Assembly (NCBI GenBank): GCA_965209065.1 | Contig: OZ242373.1 | Span: 1,364,001 to 1,428,000 of the forward strand | DNA: 64,000 nt | DNA from: CBDBUR01 sp965209065 | GTDB lineage: Bacteria > Pseudomonadota > Alphaproteobacteria > JAPOUT01 > G958296285 | Reading direction: 5' to 3' | Shown: in pieces, positions 8,258 through 16,786 of the stretch | How positions within the stretch are numbered: position 1 is the first letter of the stretch | Layout: every line of letters begins with the position of its first letter | Made by a program: the position numbers and the translations under genes | Notes under the pieces: generated by a model | Seen by the model: the letters and a program-made list of their open reading frames with translations, nothing else | What the model was told of the DNA's origin: nothing | Databases searched by the model: none

Positions 8258-9609
8258 GTAAAGAGTTGCGCGAGGTAGGGATTTAGAAGTTTCTGTTTAG
8301 GGTCAAGCTCTTTTCTTAACCGCGCAAACTTTTGCCAGTCAGGATAGAGATTGATAAAATCTTTTTGCGCGAGGTGGTTTATTTTACCCCAATGAGGTCT
8401 GCCTTTATATTTTCTAAATATTTTTTCGGCGGCAATAAAAAATTCTTTATAAGAATCTTTATAATGGCTATGAATAGCAACCGAGAGTCTATCGCCGCCT
8501 TGAAAGGGGCTGAGCCACGCGTCATCGCCTTTGATGTAGCGCACTTCAAAGGGAAAGAAAACTTCTTTGTGGTCTCGCTCCATAAGAGATTTAATTTCAT
8601 CAAGAGCGGTGAGTCCGTTTTTGGCGGGAATATGATATTCCATTTCGTTAAAGCGCACCTCGCGCGCCGATGCGAGCAGGTCGTAGTTTTCGCCGACAAT
8701 ATCCTCTGTGGGTGCTTCGGCGATGGCGCTTGCGCCGAGTTTTTTCCTTATGGTGTTCGACCAGCCAAACCAATCGCGCAGAAACTGCAGCTCACGTAGT
8801 CCGCTATCATCGGCGGAGTCGGTGCGCGGCGTGCTCGGCGCGGTGGTTGTGTCGTGGCTGATGGCGAGACAATAATCTAAAAAGGGAAGGTAATAGAATT
8901 CAAACTTATCGTGCTTCTGCCAAAGGCTGTGGGCGCGCGCGACAAGTTTATCGTAAGGCTCAAACCACGTGCGCCGCCGCAAGCGGTGCGAAGCGGTGAG
9001 ACGCATGGTGATTTCCGTCAAGATGCCGAGCGCGCCGATAGACACTCTAGCCGCCGAGAATAGCTCGGCGTTTTTGTTTGCCGAACATTCTATGGCATCT
9101 CCTTGCGCGGTGACGAGGCGCAGAGCGGCGATTTCACCTGACAAGGAGCGGTAGTTTTTGCCCGTGCCGTGTGTTGCGGTAGAGACCGCACCGGCGAGGG
9201 ATTGTTTGTCGATATCGGGCAGGTTGCGAAAGGCTAAGCCTTTGGTTGCGAGGTCGCGGGAGATATTTCTCAGGCGCGAGCCTGCTTTAATGCGCGCGCT
9301 TGTTTTGGTGTGCGCGGCGATGCCCTCTATCAAGTCGAGCGACAAAATGGAGCCATCGCTTGGCACGAGCGGCGCGAAGCTATGCCCTGCGCCGATGGGT
9401 CGAATGGGCGTGGGTGCGGTGGCGAGAATTTGTTTCAGTGCCTTTTCGCTTTCGGGTGCGAAGCGTTTTTGGGGATAGGAGATTAAATTCCCCGACCAGT
9501 TGCGCCAGTTTAATTTTTTGTGTTTTTGAGTGGCGGCGCGCAGGCTTGAAGGCAAGAATCCGGCTAAGCCGCTCATCACTGCGAGGGTTAAAAAATTTCT
9601 TCTATTCAT
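8254..9609 (-). CDS. Tat-exported FAD oxidoreductase of the aldonolactone oxidase family
   Basis: A 451-residue member of the vanillyl-alcohol-oxidase-type flavoenzymes, closest in layout to D-arabinono-1,4-lactone and L-gulono-1,4-lactone oxidases. The N-terminus MNRRNFLTLAVMSGLAGF looks like a twin-arginine signal, so the protein is probably folded in the cytoplasm and exported. The FAD-binding domain shows RPIGAGHSFAPL and SLAGAVSTATHGTG; the C-terminal ALO domain carries RPHWGKINHL. It overlaps the small cytochrome c gene upstream by 8 bases and the PLP enzyme gene downstream by 4. The cytochrome is a plausible electron acceptor (inference). The natural substrate is not determined by sequence. 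Confidence 0.87.
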   Translation of the reverse strand: MNRRNFLTLAVMSGLAGFLPSSLRAATQKHKKLNWRNWSGNLISYPQKRFAPESEKALKQILATAPTPIRPIGAGHSFAPLVPSDGSILSLDLIEGIAAHTKTSARIKAGSRLRNISRDLATKGLAFRNLPDIDKQSLAGAVSTATHGTGKNYRSLSGEIAALRLVTAQGDAIECSANKNAELFSAARVSIGALGILTEITMRLTASHRLRRRTWFEPYDKLVARAHSLWQKHDKFEFYYLPFLDYCLAISHDTTTAPSTPRTDSADDSGLRELQFLRDWFGWSNTIRKKLGASAIAEAPTEDIVGENYDLLASAREVRFNEMEYHIPAKNGLTALDEIKSLMERDHKEVFFPFEVRYIKGDDAWLSPFQGGDRLSVAIHSHYKDSYKEFFIAAEKIFRKYKGRPHWGKINHLAQKDFINLYPDWQKFARLRKELDPKQKLLNPYLAQLFT

Positions 9610-9943
9610 TTTTTTCTCTTTTCTTTCCGCGTTGCGCGAGGAATTGAATTAAAGTTTCCAAATCGTCATAAGAGCATCCATAGCAGCCGCCGAAGGGAGG
9701 CATGCCTTCTGTGCCCTTGAGGGTATGGCGCATAAGGGTATCAAAACCTTGCGCCCATTTTTCGTTCCAACTATCATCACCGACTTGCGGCGCGCCCGAA
9801 TTTTGCGCGGCGTGGCACAAGGCGCAGCTTGTTTGGAATAATTTTTGCTGGCGCGCCGTTAGGTCAGGCGCAGGTAAGTGCGTTTCTTCTTGTCCGCACG
9901 CCACAAGCATTACAAGCGGTATTATGAAAAAGTATTTTGCCAT
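9602..9943 (-). CDS. cytochrome c5-like lipoprotein
   Basis: About 113 residues starting at Met 9943 (an in-frame start at 9955 is also possible). The leader MAKYFFIIPLVMLVACGQE ends in an LVAC lipobox, so the mature protein is probably lipid-anchored. One haem site CALCH is near residue 42, and a later MPPFGGCYGCSYDDL combines a likely axial Met with the CxxC pair typical of cytochrome c5 proteins. The gene lies between the DNA glycosylase and the aldonolactone oxidase genes with overlaps on both sides. It may carry electrons from the oxidase (inference). Confidence 0.87.
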   Translation of the reverse strand: MAKYFFIIPLVMLVACGQEETHLPAPDLTARQQKLFQTSCALCHAAQNSGAPQVGDDSWNEKWAQGFDTLMRHTLKGTEGMPPFGGCYGCSYDDLETLIQFLAQRGKKREKNE

Positions 9944-10425
9944 GCTTTTTTCCATGAGAGATATTTTGCGTTAAAATTCATTCTAGCATTCGCCGGACTG
10001 GTAGAGGGCAAAGAATAGACCGCAAGATTTTTATATTGTTGTTTATCCACCGCCCGCTCGAATCCTTTTGTCGCGGTGCTGCCGTTAAGAAAAATAGCGC
10101 GAAAATTATTTGTATTGAGTAAGCCCTCTATGTCGTTGGGTTGCGCGTTGCGAATGGCGCTATCTAAAGAGCCTTGCCGCACACAAGAGCGATAGACATC
10201 CCACAGGGCAATTTGCGCTTGGGTTATTTCTTTCATTTTTTTTGTATAGGGCAAGGCGTCATCAAAGCCGAGCAGCTTTGCCATAATTTGCCAAAAAGCG
10301 TTTCGCGGGTTCGCGTAATAGGCTTGCTGGTTAAGAGAAATAGCACTTGGCATAGAGCCAAGAATCAACACTTGAGGTGGCGGCTCGTTTGCGATGAGAG
10401 GCACAAAAGAATTAATCTTTGTCAT
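9922..10425 (-). CDS. uracil-DNA-glycosylase superfamily protein, hypoxanthine/deoxyinosine glycosylase type
   Basis: A 167-residue base-excision repair enzyme of the UDG fold. The motifs VLILGSMPSAISL, YYANPRNAFW and, near the C-terminus, LPSTSPANA match the family-6 (HDG, also annotated Mug-like) glycosylases, which remove hypoxanthine formed by adenine deamination. It starts 8 bases after the HD-domain gene stop and its 3' end overlaps the cytochrome c start by about 22 bases, so it is part of the same minus-strand cluster, though no functional link to its neighbours is evident. Confidence 0.85.
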   Translation of the reverse strand: MTKINSFVPLIANEPPPQVLILGSMPSAISLNQQAYYANPRNAFWQIMAKLLGFDDALPYTKKMKEITQAQIALWDVYRSCVRQGSLDSAIRNAQPNDIEGLLNTNNFRAIFLNGSTATKGFERAVDKQQYKNLAVYSLPSTSPANARMNFNAKYLSWKKAWQNTFS

Positions 10426-10433
10426 TCACGCTA

Positions 10434-11045
10434 TTATTCGCCAACGGCATCGCGGGCGACTAAGTCGTCGTCGACGGCGTGCTGATGAATAGTATTTTTA
10501 GGTTTCTCCAACACGCGGCGCAACATTGGCTCGAAGGCATCAAGCGGCATTGACTTAAAATTTTTATCAAAAGAATTTTGGTCAAAGCGATGGCAGAACT
10601 GAGCGGTATATTCAAAGTGCGGGTGTCCGCGAAAAGCTTCACGCATATCCTTGTCCATTCCCAAGTGGTGGAAGAAGTAGTAGCCTTGAAAGATTCCGTG
10701 CTTTTCGACCATCCAATGATTTTTCTCGCTAACGAAAGGTTTGAGGATAGCGGCGGCGACATCGGGGTGGTTATAAGTAGCGAGCGTATCGCCAATATCG
10801 TGAATGAGCGCACAGACGACATATTCCTCGTCCATTTCGGCTTGATGGGCGCGCGTGGCGGTTTGCAGGGAGTGCTCTAGCCTATCGACTGGAAAGCCGC
10901 CGTAATCCTTATCGAGCAGCTTGAGGTGCGCGAGCACCCTATCGGCAAGCCCCGAAGTGAGCGTGCGAAACGAATGATTAATTTTCTGCCAGTCTTCTTT
11001 GGTGCTTTCGGCGAAAGTGGTAAAGTTTGTTTCGGTTTCCTTCAT
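10434..11045 (-). CDS. HD-domain protein (predicted HD phosphohydrolase, COG4341-like)
   Basis: The start at ATG 11045 is preferred because GGGAGAG precedes it; a longer frame from 11093 lacks such a site. The 203-residue protein shows LEHSLQTATRAH, then CALIHDIGDTLATYNHP and HHLGMDKDM, giving the His/HD/His/Asp pattern of HD enzymes. The sequence layout resembles the COG4341 group, which is related to myo-inositol oxygenase and PhnZ-type di-iron oxygenases. It could therefore be a hydrolase or an oxygenase. It heads the five-gene minus-strand cluster that runs to 7091. Confidence 0.8.
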   Translation of the reverse strand: MKETETNFTTFAESTKEDWQKINHSFRTLTSGLADRVLAHLKLLDKDYGGFPVDRLEHSLQTATRAHQAEMDEEYVVCALIHDIGDTLATYNHPDVAAAILKPFVSEKNHWMVEKHGIFQGYYFFHHLGMDKDMREAFRGHPHFEYTAQFCHRFDQNSFDKNFKSMPLDAFEPMLRRVLEKPKNTIHQHAVDDDLVARDAVGE

Positions 11046-11057
11046 ATTACTCTCCCT

Positions 11058-11087
11058 TTGTGCTATATTACGGGTGGTTTTATTATA
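11058..11087. promoter_or_regulatory. divergent promoter region, HD gene / dehalogenase-like gene
   Basis: On the plus strand TTGTGC (11058-11063) and TATTAT (11081-11086) are 17 bases apart, ahead of the dehalogenase-like gene. On the minus strand a perfect TATAAT occupies 11087-11082, with a poor -35 box. The two would overlap, so the divergent genes may compete or be co-regulated. The -35 boxes are weak, so this is tentative. Confidence 0.4.
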
Positions 11088-11105
11088 CAACAAAAGGAGA
11101 TGGGA

Positions 11106-12029
11106 ATGAAAATCTTACGCACCCCTGATGAGCGGTTTGATGGCTTAGCCGACTATCCGTTTGCGCCTCATTACTGCGAGATTCCCGCTACGGCGGCGGC
11201 GGCGGCGGGGGACGGGCAGAATCTGCGCGTCCATTATGTTGATGAGGGCAAGAATGAAAACGAGACTATTCTCTGCCTACACGGCGAGCCTTCGTGGAGT
11301 TATCTCTATCGCAAGATGATGCCGCCTTTTGTCGCGGCGGGGTTTCGGGTTTTAGCGCCTGATTTGGTTGGTTTTGGCAAGTCGGACAAGCCTTCGAGTC
11401 AAGATGACTATAGCTACAAGAATCACCTAGACTGGATGAGCGCGTGGCTCGAAAAGATTGACGGCAAGAATTTGACTTTGGTTTGTCAAGATTGGGGCGG
11501 TTTGATTGGTTTGCGTTTGGTCTGCGCTACGCCTGATAGGTTCAAGCGCGTGGTTGTGGCGAACACCGGCTTGCCGATAGGCACGGGCATGAGCGAGGGT
11601 TTCAAGCAATGGCTCGAGTTCAGTCAAAACGCGCCTAAGTTTGCGGTTGGCTCGATTGTTTCGGGCGGGACACAAAATGGTTTAAGCGATGAAGCCATTG
11701 CGGCTTATGACGCGCCTTTTCCGAGTGACGAATATAAATCGGCGGCGCGTTCTTTTCCGCGTTTTGTGCCGGTGACGGCGGAGCACCCTCAAGTAGCCGA
11801 GAACAAAAAAGCGTGGGAGGTTTTGTCTCAATGGGACAAGCCTTTGCTAACGGCTTTTAGTGATGGCGACCCTGTTTCGGCGGGCGGCGATGCGATTTTC
11901 CAAGAAAAAGTAAAGGGAGCGCAAGGGCAACCGCACACGACTATGAAAGGCGGAGGACATTTTCTACAAGAGGACTGCGGCGAAGCGCTTGCTGCAGTTG
12001 TTGTTGATTTCATAAAAAGGACGCAATGA
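11106..12029 (+). CDS. haloalkane dehalogenase subfamily I-like alpha/beta hydrolase
   Basis: A 307-residue alpha/beta hydrolase. The start at ATG 11106 follows AAAGGAGATGGG. LHGEPSWSYLYRKMMPPF, APDLVGFGKSDKP and the nucleophile elbow VCQDWGGLIG (Asp129, followed by the halide-type Trp130) match DhlA-like haloalkane dehalogenases. The base is likely His285 in GGGHFLQED and the acid the Asp in FSDGDPVS. Family members release halide from short alkyl halides, but many natural homologues act on other substrates. A run of six alanines near residue 30 comes from a GCG-triplet expansion. Its stop overlaps the envC-like start by 4 bases. Confidence 0.85.
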   Translation: MKILRTPDERFDGLADYPFAPHYCEIPATAAAAAGDGQNLRVHYVDEGKNENETILCLHGEPSWSYLYRKMMPPFVAAGFRVLAPDLVGFGKSDKPSSQDDYSYKNHLDWMSAWLEKIDGKNLTLVCQDWGGLIGLRLVCATPDRFKRVVVANTGLPIGTGMSEGFKQWLEFSQNAPKFAVGSIVSGGTQNGLSDEAIAAYDAPFPSDEYKSAARSFPRFVPVTAEHPQVAENKKAWEVLSQWDKPLLTAFSDGDPVSAGGDAIFQEKVKGAQGQPHTTMKGGGHFLQEDCGEALAAVVVDFIKRTQ

Positions 12030-13078
12030 AGGTTTTTTATTTTTTGATGGGTTTGGTGGGTGCTACCCTCTTATCTTTAGAATCGCCGCGCGCGGAAACA
12101 ATCACTCAAGAAATAAAAACCGAGCTTGCCGAACGCGCCGCGCTCATTCAAGCAATTGAAAATAGAATTTTACGCAACAAGGCAACACTTAACACTTTAC
12201 GAAAGAAACTTGTTGAAATAGAAAAAACTCGCCGCACGCAAAACAAGCGACAGAAAGCGGCGAACAGCACTTTATTTCGTTTAATTCGCCGTCCTGACAA
12301 TATGCCTCTTGTCGCGGGTTTGGATTTGGTGCGTGGCGAAAAGCTCATTACCAATATCCAGCACCAAAACATTCAACGCCTTAACCAGCTTGCCAAGCGC
12401 AACGCTTCTATTGCTCAATTAACATCGGATATTGAAAGCCAGCAAAAGGCTTTAGTGGCAGAGCTCAAAAAAAGACGCACGGCGCATCAAGAGCTAGAGG
12501 CTCTGCTCACCCAAAAGAAACAAAAAGCGAGCCAAAAGGAGCGCCAAAAGGAGCGTAAGCCAAATGCGGGTGCGCCTTTTGCGCAAAAGACAAAAAACGC
12601 CAGCGCGCTCATTTCGGCGGTTATCGCAAAAGAGTTAGGCAAAAAATACATTGACAGCAAAGCGGCGAAGACGCGCGGGCGCGCAGGGGCGAAAGGACAA
12701 AATTTTTTATTGCCCCCCGCCGCGGGTAAAGTGATTGGCAGTTTTGGCGAGAAGAACGCGGTTGGCATTCACGCGCTCGGCATTAGTTTAGCGACCTTAC
12801 CCTCGGCGCGTGTTATTGCGCCTTTGGGAGGGCTTGTTATTTTCGCGCATAATTTTCGCGATTATGGCAAAACGATTATTTTGACCTCTCCGGGTGGCTA
12901 CCATATTTTGCTGGCGGGTCTTGTGCGACTTGATGTTGAGGTGGGGGATATTCTTGTTGCGAGCGAGCCCTTGGGGCTTATGCCCTATCGTCCTCAACCT
13001 GTGCTATATTTTGAATTGCGCCATCTCGGTCGCCCCATCAACCCCGAACCCCTTTTAATTAGAGAGGAAAAACAATGA
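12026..13078 (+). CDS. envC: EnvC-like murein hydrolase activator
   Basis: A 350-residue exported protein: an N-terminal signal-like segment (FYFLMGLVGATLLSL), a long charged coiled-coil region (about residues 25-170) and a C-terminal LytM/M23 domain (about 225-345) with GKVIGSFGEK and VLYFELRHLGRPINP. EnvC proteins activate periplasmic amidases that split daughter-cell peptidoglycan. As in EnvC, the LytM zinc ligands look degenerate, so it is more likely an activator than a peptidase. It is followed with a 4-base overlap by ctpA and then rppH, a common alphaproteobacterial order. Confidence 0.86.
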   Translation: MKVFYFLMGLVGATLLSLESPRAETITQEIKTELAERAALIQAIENRILRNKATLNTLRKKLVEIEKTRRTQNKRQKAANSTLFRLIRRPDNMPLVAGLDLVRGEKLITNIQHQNIQRLNQLAKRNASIAQLTSDIESQQKALVAELKKRRTAHQELEALLTQKKQKASQKERQKERKPNAGAPFAQKTKNASALISAVIAKELGKKYIDSKAAKTRGRAGAKGQNFLLPPAAGKVIGSFGEKNAVGIHALGISLATLPSARVIAPLGGLVIFAHNFRDYGKTIILTSPGGYHILLAGLVRLDVEVGDILVASEPLGLMPYRPQPVLYFELRHLGRPINPEPLLIREEKQ

Positions 13079-14382
13079 GAAAGAAAATAATTTTATGTTG
13101 CTGGCTTATCCTGCTGCCCTTTAGCGGATTTGCGGCGGAGCAAAAAGAAACTCTAGATGAGCGCATAGAGCTTCTCAAAAAAATCATAGGCATCGTCAAG
13201 CGCGACCACGTGCAGCCCAAGCAAGACGAGGAGCTATTCAAGGCGGCGGTGAATGGAATGTTATCGTCTTTAGACCCTCATTCGGGTTGGTTAGACCCTA
13301 AAACCTATCAAGACATGCAAATTTCAACGAGCGGCAAGTTTGGCGGTTTGGGCATTGAGGTAACGATGGAAAAGGGTTTTGTGCGCGTGGTTGCGCCGAT
13401 TGACGATACCCCCGCGGCGCGCGCGGGTATTTTAGCGGGTGATTTAATCACGCACTTAAACGACAAGCCGGTTTTGGGGACCACGCTAATGCAAGCGGTG
13501 CGTGTGATGCGTGGCAAACCGAACACAAAAATAAAATTAACCGTTAAACGCGAAGGGAGCAAAAAACCGATTGATATAAACATCACGCGCGCGATTATAA
13601 AAATTAAAGCGGTGAAGTCTAAACCATTTGATAAGGTTTTCTATTTGCGCTTAACCACTTTCAACGAGCTTGCCACGCAGAATCTTTTCAAGGCGATTGA
13701 GGAGGCGAAAAATAAATATAAGCCTGAGGGTTATATTTTAGATTTGCGTAATAATCCCGGTGGTTTGCTTAATCAAGCGGTTTCAGTTTCGGATTTATTT
13801 TTACAAAAGGGAGAAATTGTTTCTATTCGCGCGCGCAACAAGCCGCAGTGGGCGCAGATGCACGACCGCTATTACGCACGTGCTGGCGACATCACAAACG
13901 GCAAGCCTATCATTGTTCTTATCAATGGGGGTTCGGCTTCGGCATCAGAGATTGTTGCGGGTGCGCTGCAAGACCATCAACGCGCGATAACGCTTGGCAC
14001 CTTATCTTTTGGCAAGGGTTCGGTGCAAACGGTGCGTCCGCTCGGCAAGAATAAGGGCGCGTTGCGGCTCACGACCGCGCGTTATTACACGCCTTCGGGT
14101 CGTTCTATTCAGGCGCGCGGCGTTGAACCTGACATCATCGTAAAGCAAAACCTTGACAAGAAAGAAAAGGAGCGCGCTACCGCAACGGGTGAGACGAACT
14201 TGCGCGGACACTTAAAGAACAAAAATAAAAAGGGCACGGATAAGCGTTCGGGTTCTTCTGCCTATTTGCCTAAGGAGCAAAAAAAAGATACACAGCTTAA
14301 CTATGCGCTCACGCTTTTGAATGGTGTCATTGCCGAGAGAGCAAAGATGGCACGTGAGGCAAAAAACAATTTTGGTGGATAG
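13075..14382 (+). CDS. ctpA: carboxy-terminal processing protease (S41)
   Basis: A 435-residue periplasmic serine protease that trims C-termini of envelope proteins. A signal peptide (IILCCWLILLPFSGFAA) is followed by the S41 N-terminal helix region, a PDZ domain (about 90-170, GGLGIEVTMEKG) and the protease domain with the nucleophile in NGGSASASEIVAGAL and the general-base Lys in FGKGSVQT. EnvC/Ctp pairing fits a role in peptidoglycan hydrolase turnover. The Lys-rich C-terminal part beyond the PSGRSIQARGVEPD segment is typical of the group. The stop lies inside the start region of rppH. Confidence 0.94.
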   Translation: MRKKIILCCWLILLPFSGFAAEQKETLDERIELLKKIIGIVKRDHVQPKQDEELFKAAVNGMLSSLDPHSGWLDPKTYQDMQISTSGKFGGLGIEVTMEKGFVRVVAPIDDTPAARAGILAGDLITHLNDKPVLGTTLMQAVRVMRGKPNTKIKLTVKREGSKKPIDINITRAIIKIKAVKSKPFDKVFYLRLTTFNELATQNLFKAIEEAKNKYKPEGYILDLRNNPGGLLNQAVSVSDLFLQKGEIVSIRARNKPQWAQMHDRYYARAGDITNGKPIIVLINGGSASASEIVAGALQDHQRAITLGTLSFGKGSVQTVRPLGKNKGALRLTTARYYTPSGRSIQARGVEPDIIVKQNLDKKEKERATATGETNLRGHLKNKNKKGTDKRSGSSAYLPKEQKKDTQLNYALTLLNGVIAERAKMAREAKNNFGG

Positions 14383-14869
14383 GGAAACGTTAGCCTATCG
14401 CCCTTGTGTTGGTATTTTTTTATTAAACGCGGAAAAAAAAATTTGGATTGGCAAGCGCGATGAGAAAACCTTGTTTGACGCCCATCTTTATGATTCCAAA
14501 CATTTATGGCAGCTACCGCAAGGCGGCATTGACGCGGGGGAAAGTCCGCGTCACGCCTATCAGCGCGAGCTTTATGAAGAAACCGGCATTCAACAATTTG
14601 AGATTATTCAAGAGTATCCCGACTGGCTTTATTATGATTTGCCCGACCACTTAATTGGCAAGGCGCTTGGGGAGCAATTTCGGGGACAAAAGCAAAAGTG
14701 GTTCGCGGCGCGCTTTTTGGGCAAGGACGAGGATATTGACCTCACCAAGCACAGCCCGCCTGAATTCACGCACTGGCGCTGGATAGAACAAGAGGAACTC
14801 ACCGAGCTTGCGGTGCCTTTCAAGGTTGAGGTTTATAAAAAGGTGCTTACTGCTTTTAGAAAATGTTAG
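14375..14869 (+). CDS. rppH: RNA pyrophosphohydrolase (Nudix)
   Basis: Removes pyrophosphate from the 5' end of mRNA (or hydrolyses diadenosine polyphosphates). The Nudix box GGIDAGESPRHAYQRELYEETG and the family motifs YRPCVGIFLLN, LWQLPQGG and EFTHWRWI are all present. The start is uncertain: the GTG at 14375, overlapping the ctpA stop, gives the usual short N-terminus before YRPCVG; TTG 14372 or ATG 14321 inside ctpA are alternatives. No clear ribosome site is visible, so coupling to ctpA is likely. Its stop overlaps the convergent atpC stop by 4 bases. Confidence 0.9.
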   Translation: MDRETLAYRPCVGIFLLNAEKKIWIGKRDEKTLFDAHLYDSKHLWQLPQGGIDAGESPRHAYQRELYEETGIQQFEIIQEYPDWLYYDLPDHLIGKALGEQFRGQKQKWFAARFLGKDEDIDLTKHSPPEFTHWRWIEQEELTELAVPFKVEVYKKVLTAFRKC

Positions 14870-15273
14870 GCGCGAGCGTTTTCAATCACCAGACGTTTTG
14901 CTTGATATTCTTTAAGTCTTTGTTTGGCTTCGTCACGTTTTTCCTCGTCTTTGATATTGGCGACATCATCTTGGCTATCGCGAATGACTTGGTCGATTTC
15001 GGTTTCATCAAGCGCAGCGCTCTTTTGGACTTCGTCAGCCAGCACGACCACTTCATCAGCGCTTGCTCTCAGAAAGCCACCGCGCACATAAAAGTATTCT
15101 TTCGCGCCGTCCATTTTTTCCACCACAAGACAGCCGGGCTTTAGCAAAGAGGCGAAGGGCGCGTGATTTTGTAAGATGCCGAATTCGCCTTCGGTGCCGG
15201 GGGCGGTGAGTTGCCGCGCTTCGCCTGTAGCGGCTTCGGCGAGGGGCGATAAAATGGAAAAAGCGAGTGCCAT
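14866..15273 (-). CDS. atpC: ATP synthase epsilon subunit
   Basis: A 135-residue F1 subunit that regulates rotation. The N-terminal beta-sandwich shows PGTEGEFGILQNHAPFASLLKPG and the C-terminal helices are charged (KDEEKRDEAKQRLKEYQ). The start is ATG 15273, which overlaps the atpD TGA stop (ATGA). It is the last gene of the atpHAGDC operon and overlaps the convergent rppH stop by 4 bases, leaving no room for a terminator between them. Confidence 0.95.
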   Translation of the reverse strand: MALAFSILSPLAEAATGEARQLTAPGTEGEFGILQNHAPFASLLKPGCLVVEKMDGAKEYFYVRGGFLRASADEVVVLADEVQKSAALDETEIDQVIRDSQDDVANIKDEEKRDEAKQRLKEYQAKRLVIENARA

Positions 15274-16706
15274 CAAGCGACTTCTTTAGCTAATTTCTCT
15301 GCTTTGGCGATGGCTTCGTCCATATTGCCGACCATATAAAAAGCGATTTCAGGCAGGTGGTCATAGACGCCATCGCAGAGATCCTTAAAGCCCTTGATGG
15401 TATCCTCAATAGAGACCAGCACACCGGGCGAGCCGGTAAAAACCTCCGCCGAGAAGAAAGGTTGCGAAAGGAAGCGTTCGATTTTGCGCGCGCGCTCAAC
15501 GGTCAGCTTGTCCTCTTCGGACAGCTCGTCCATACCCAAGATGGCGATAATATCCTGTAGAGATTTATAGCGTTGTAGAATTTCTTGGACGCGGCGCGCA
15601 ATTTGATAATGTTCCTCGCCGACGATGCGCGGCTCTAAAATGCGGCTGGTAGAATCGAGCGGGTCAACGGCGGGATAGATGCCCTTTTCAGAAATCGCGC
15701 GGCTTAGCACGGTTGTTGCGTCCAAATGAGAGAAGGAGGTTGCCGGCGCGGGGTCGGTCAGGTCGTCGGCAGGCACGTAGATGGCTTGAACGGAAGTGAT
15801 AGAGCCGATGTTGGTCGAGGTAATTCTTTCTTGTAGCGTGCCCATGTCGGTCGCGAGCGTTGGCTGATAGCCAACCGCCGAAGGAATACGTCCGAGCAAG
15901 GCAGATATTTCCGCGCCTGCTTGCGTAAAGCGAAAAATATTATCCACGAAGAAAAGCACGTCTTGCCCCTTGTCTCTAAAGTATTCGGCGAGAGTTAGAC
16001 CGGTTAGTCCAACGCGCGCGCGCGCGCCGGGCGGTTCGTTCATCTGTCCATACACCAGCGCGCATTTAGACGAGCCGCCGCCTTTTTCGACATTCACGCC
16101 TGATTCTATCATTTCCCAATAGAGGTCATTGCCTTCGCGGGTGCGTTCTCCCACGCCGGCAAAAACCGAATAGCCACTATGCGCTTTAGCGATATTGTTA
16201 ATAAGCTCCATAATGATAATGGTTTTGCCAACGCCGGCGCCGCCGAAGAGTCCAATTTTACCGCCTTTAGAATAAGGTGCGAGCAAATCAATCACTTTAA
16301 TACCGGTGACAAGCATTTCGGTTTCGGTCGATTGGCTTTTGAAATCGGGGGCTTCTTGGTGAATAACGCGGCGCTCTTGCGTGGTGATAGGACCTGCTTC
16401 ATCGACTGGCTCACCGATAACATTGATGATACGTCCGAGCAATTCCTCGCCGACTGGCACAGCAATGGGGGTGCCTTTATCGCGCACTTGCGTGCCGCGG
16501 GTCAAGCCTTCGGTAGAGTCCATCGCGATGGTGCGCACGACATTGCCGCCTAGATGTTGGGCGACTTCAAGCACGAGTTTCTGTCCTTGATTTTCAGTTT
16601 CAAGCGCGTTGAGAATAGCGGGTAGCTGTTTTTCGAAATAGACATCTACCACCGCGCCGATAATTTGGGTGATGGTGCCAGTAATGTTTTTTTGTGTTTG
16701 CGACAT
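15273..16706 (-). CDS. atpD: ATP synthase beta subunit
   Basis: Catalytic F1 subunit, 477 residues. The Walker A motif GGAGVGKT is near residue 155, with GERTREGNDLYWEM (catalytic Glu) and the ALLGRIPSAVGYQPTLATD signature further on. AAGGAG precedes the ATG by 7 bases. It follows atpG across a short intergenic stretch made of 16-nt repeats and overlaps atpC by ATGA. F0 genes are not in this operon, which is the usual alphaproteobacterial arrangement. Confidence 0.98.
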   Translation of the reverse strand: MSQTQKNITGTITQIIGAVVDVYFEKQLPAILNALETENQGQKLVLEVAQHLGGNVVRTIAMDSTEGLTRGTQVRDKGTPIAVPVGEELLGRIINVIGEPVDEAGPITTQERRVIHQEAPDFKSQSTETEMLVTGIKVIDLLAPYSKGGKIGLFGGAGVGKTIIIMELINNIAKAHSGYSVFAGVGERTREGNDLYWEMIESGVNVEKGGGSSKCALVYGQMNEPPGARARVGLTGLTLAEYFRDKGQDVLFFVDNIFRFTQAGAEISALLGRIPSAVGYQPTLATDMGTLQERITSTNIGSITSVQAIYVPADDLTDPAPATSFSHLDATTVLSRAISEKGIYPAVDPLDSTSRILEPRIVGEEHYQIARRVQEILQRYKSLQDIIAILGMDELSEEDKLTVERARKIERFLSQPFFSAEVFTGSPGVLVSIEDTIKGFKDLCDGVYDHLPEIAFYMVGNMDEAIAKAEKLAKEVA

Positions 16707-16722
16707 AATTTTCTCCTTTGGT

Positions 16723-16786
16723 TAAAGTGCTTTGGCGCTAAAGTGCTTCTGCGCTAGAGTGCCTCGGCACTAAAGCGCCTCCGCGC
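16723..16786. repeat. four 16-nt tandem repeats at the atpG 3' end and atpG-atpD spacer
   Basis: Imperfect copies of TAAAGTGCTTTGGCGC run at 16723-16738, 16739-16754, 16755-16770 and 16771-16786. The last copy codes for the final residues of atpG (GAEAL), and the atpG stop lies at the junction of copies three and four. The spacing to atpD therefore depends on repeat number. Confidence 0.8.

Noticed and set aside
10926..11105. Upstream extension of the dehalogenase-like frame
   Set aside because: It runs through the start of the divergent HD gene; ATG 11106 has a good ribosome site and gives the family N-terminus.
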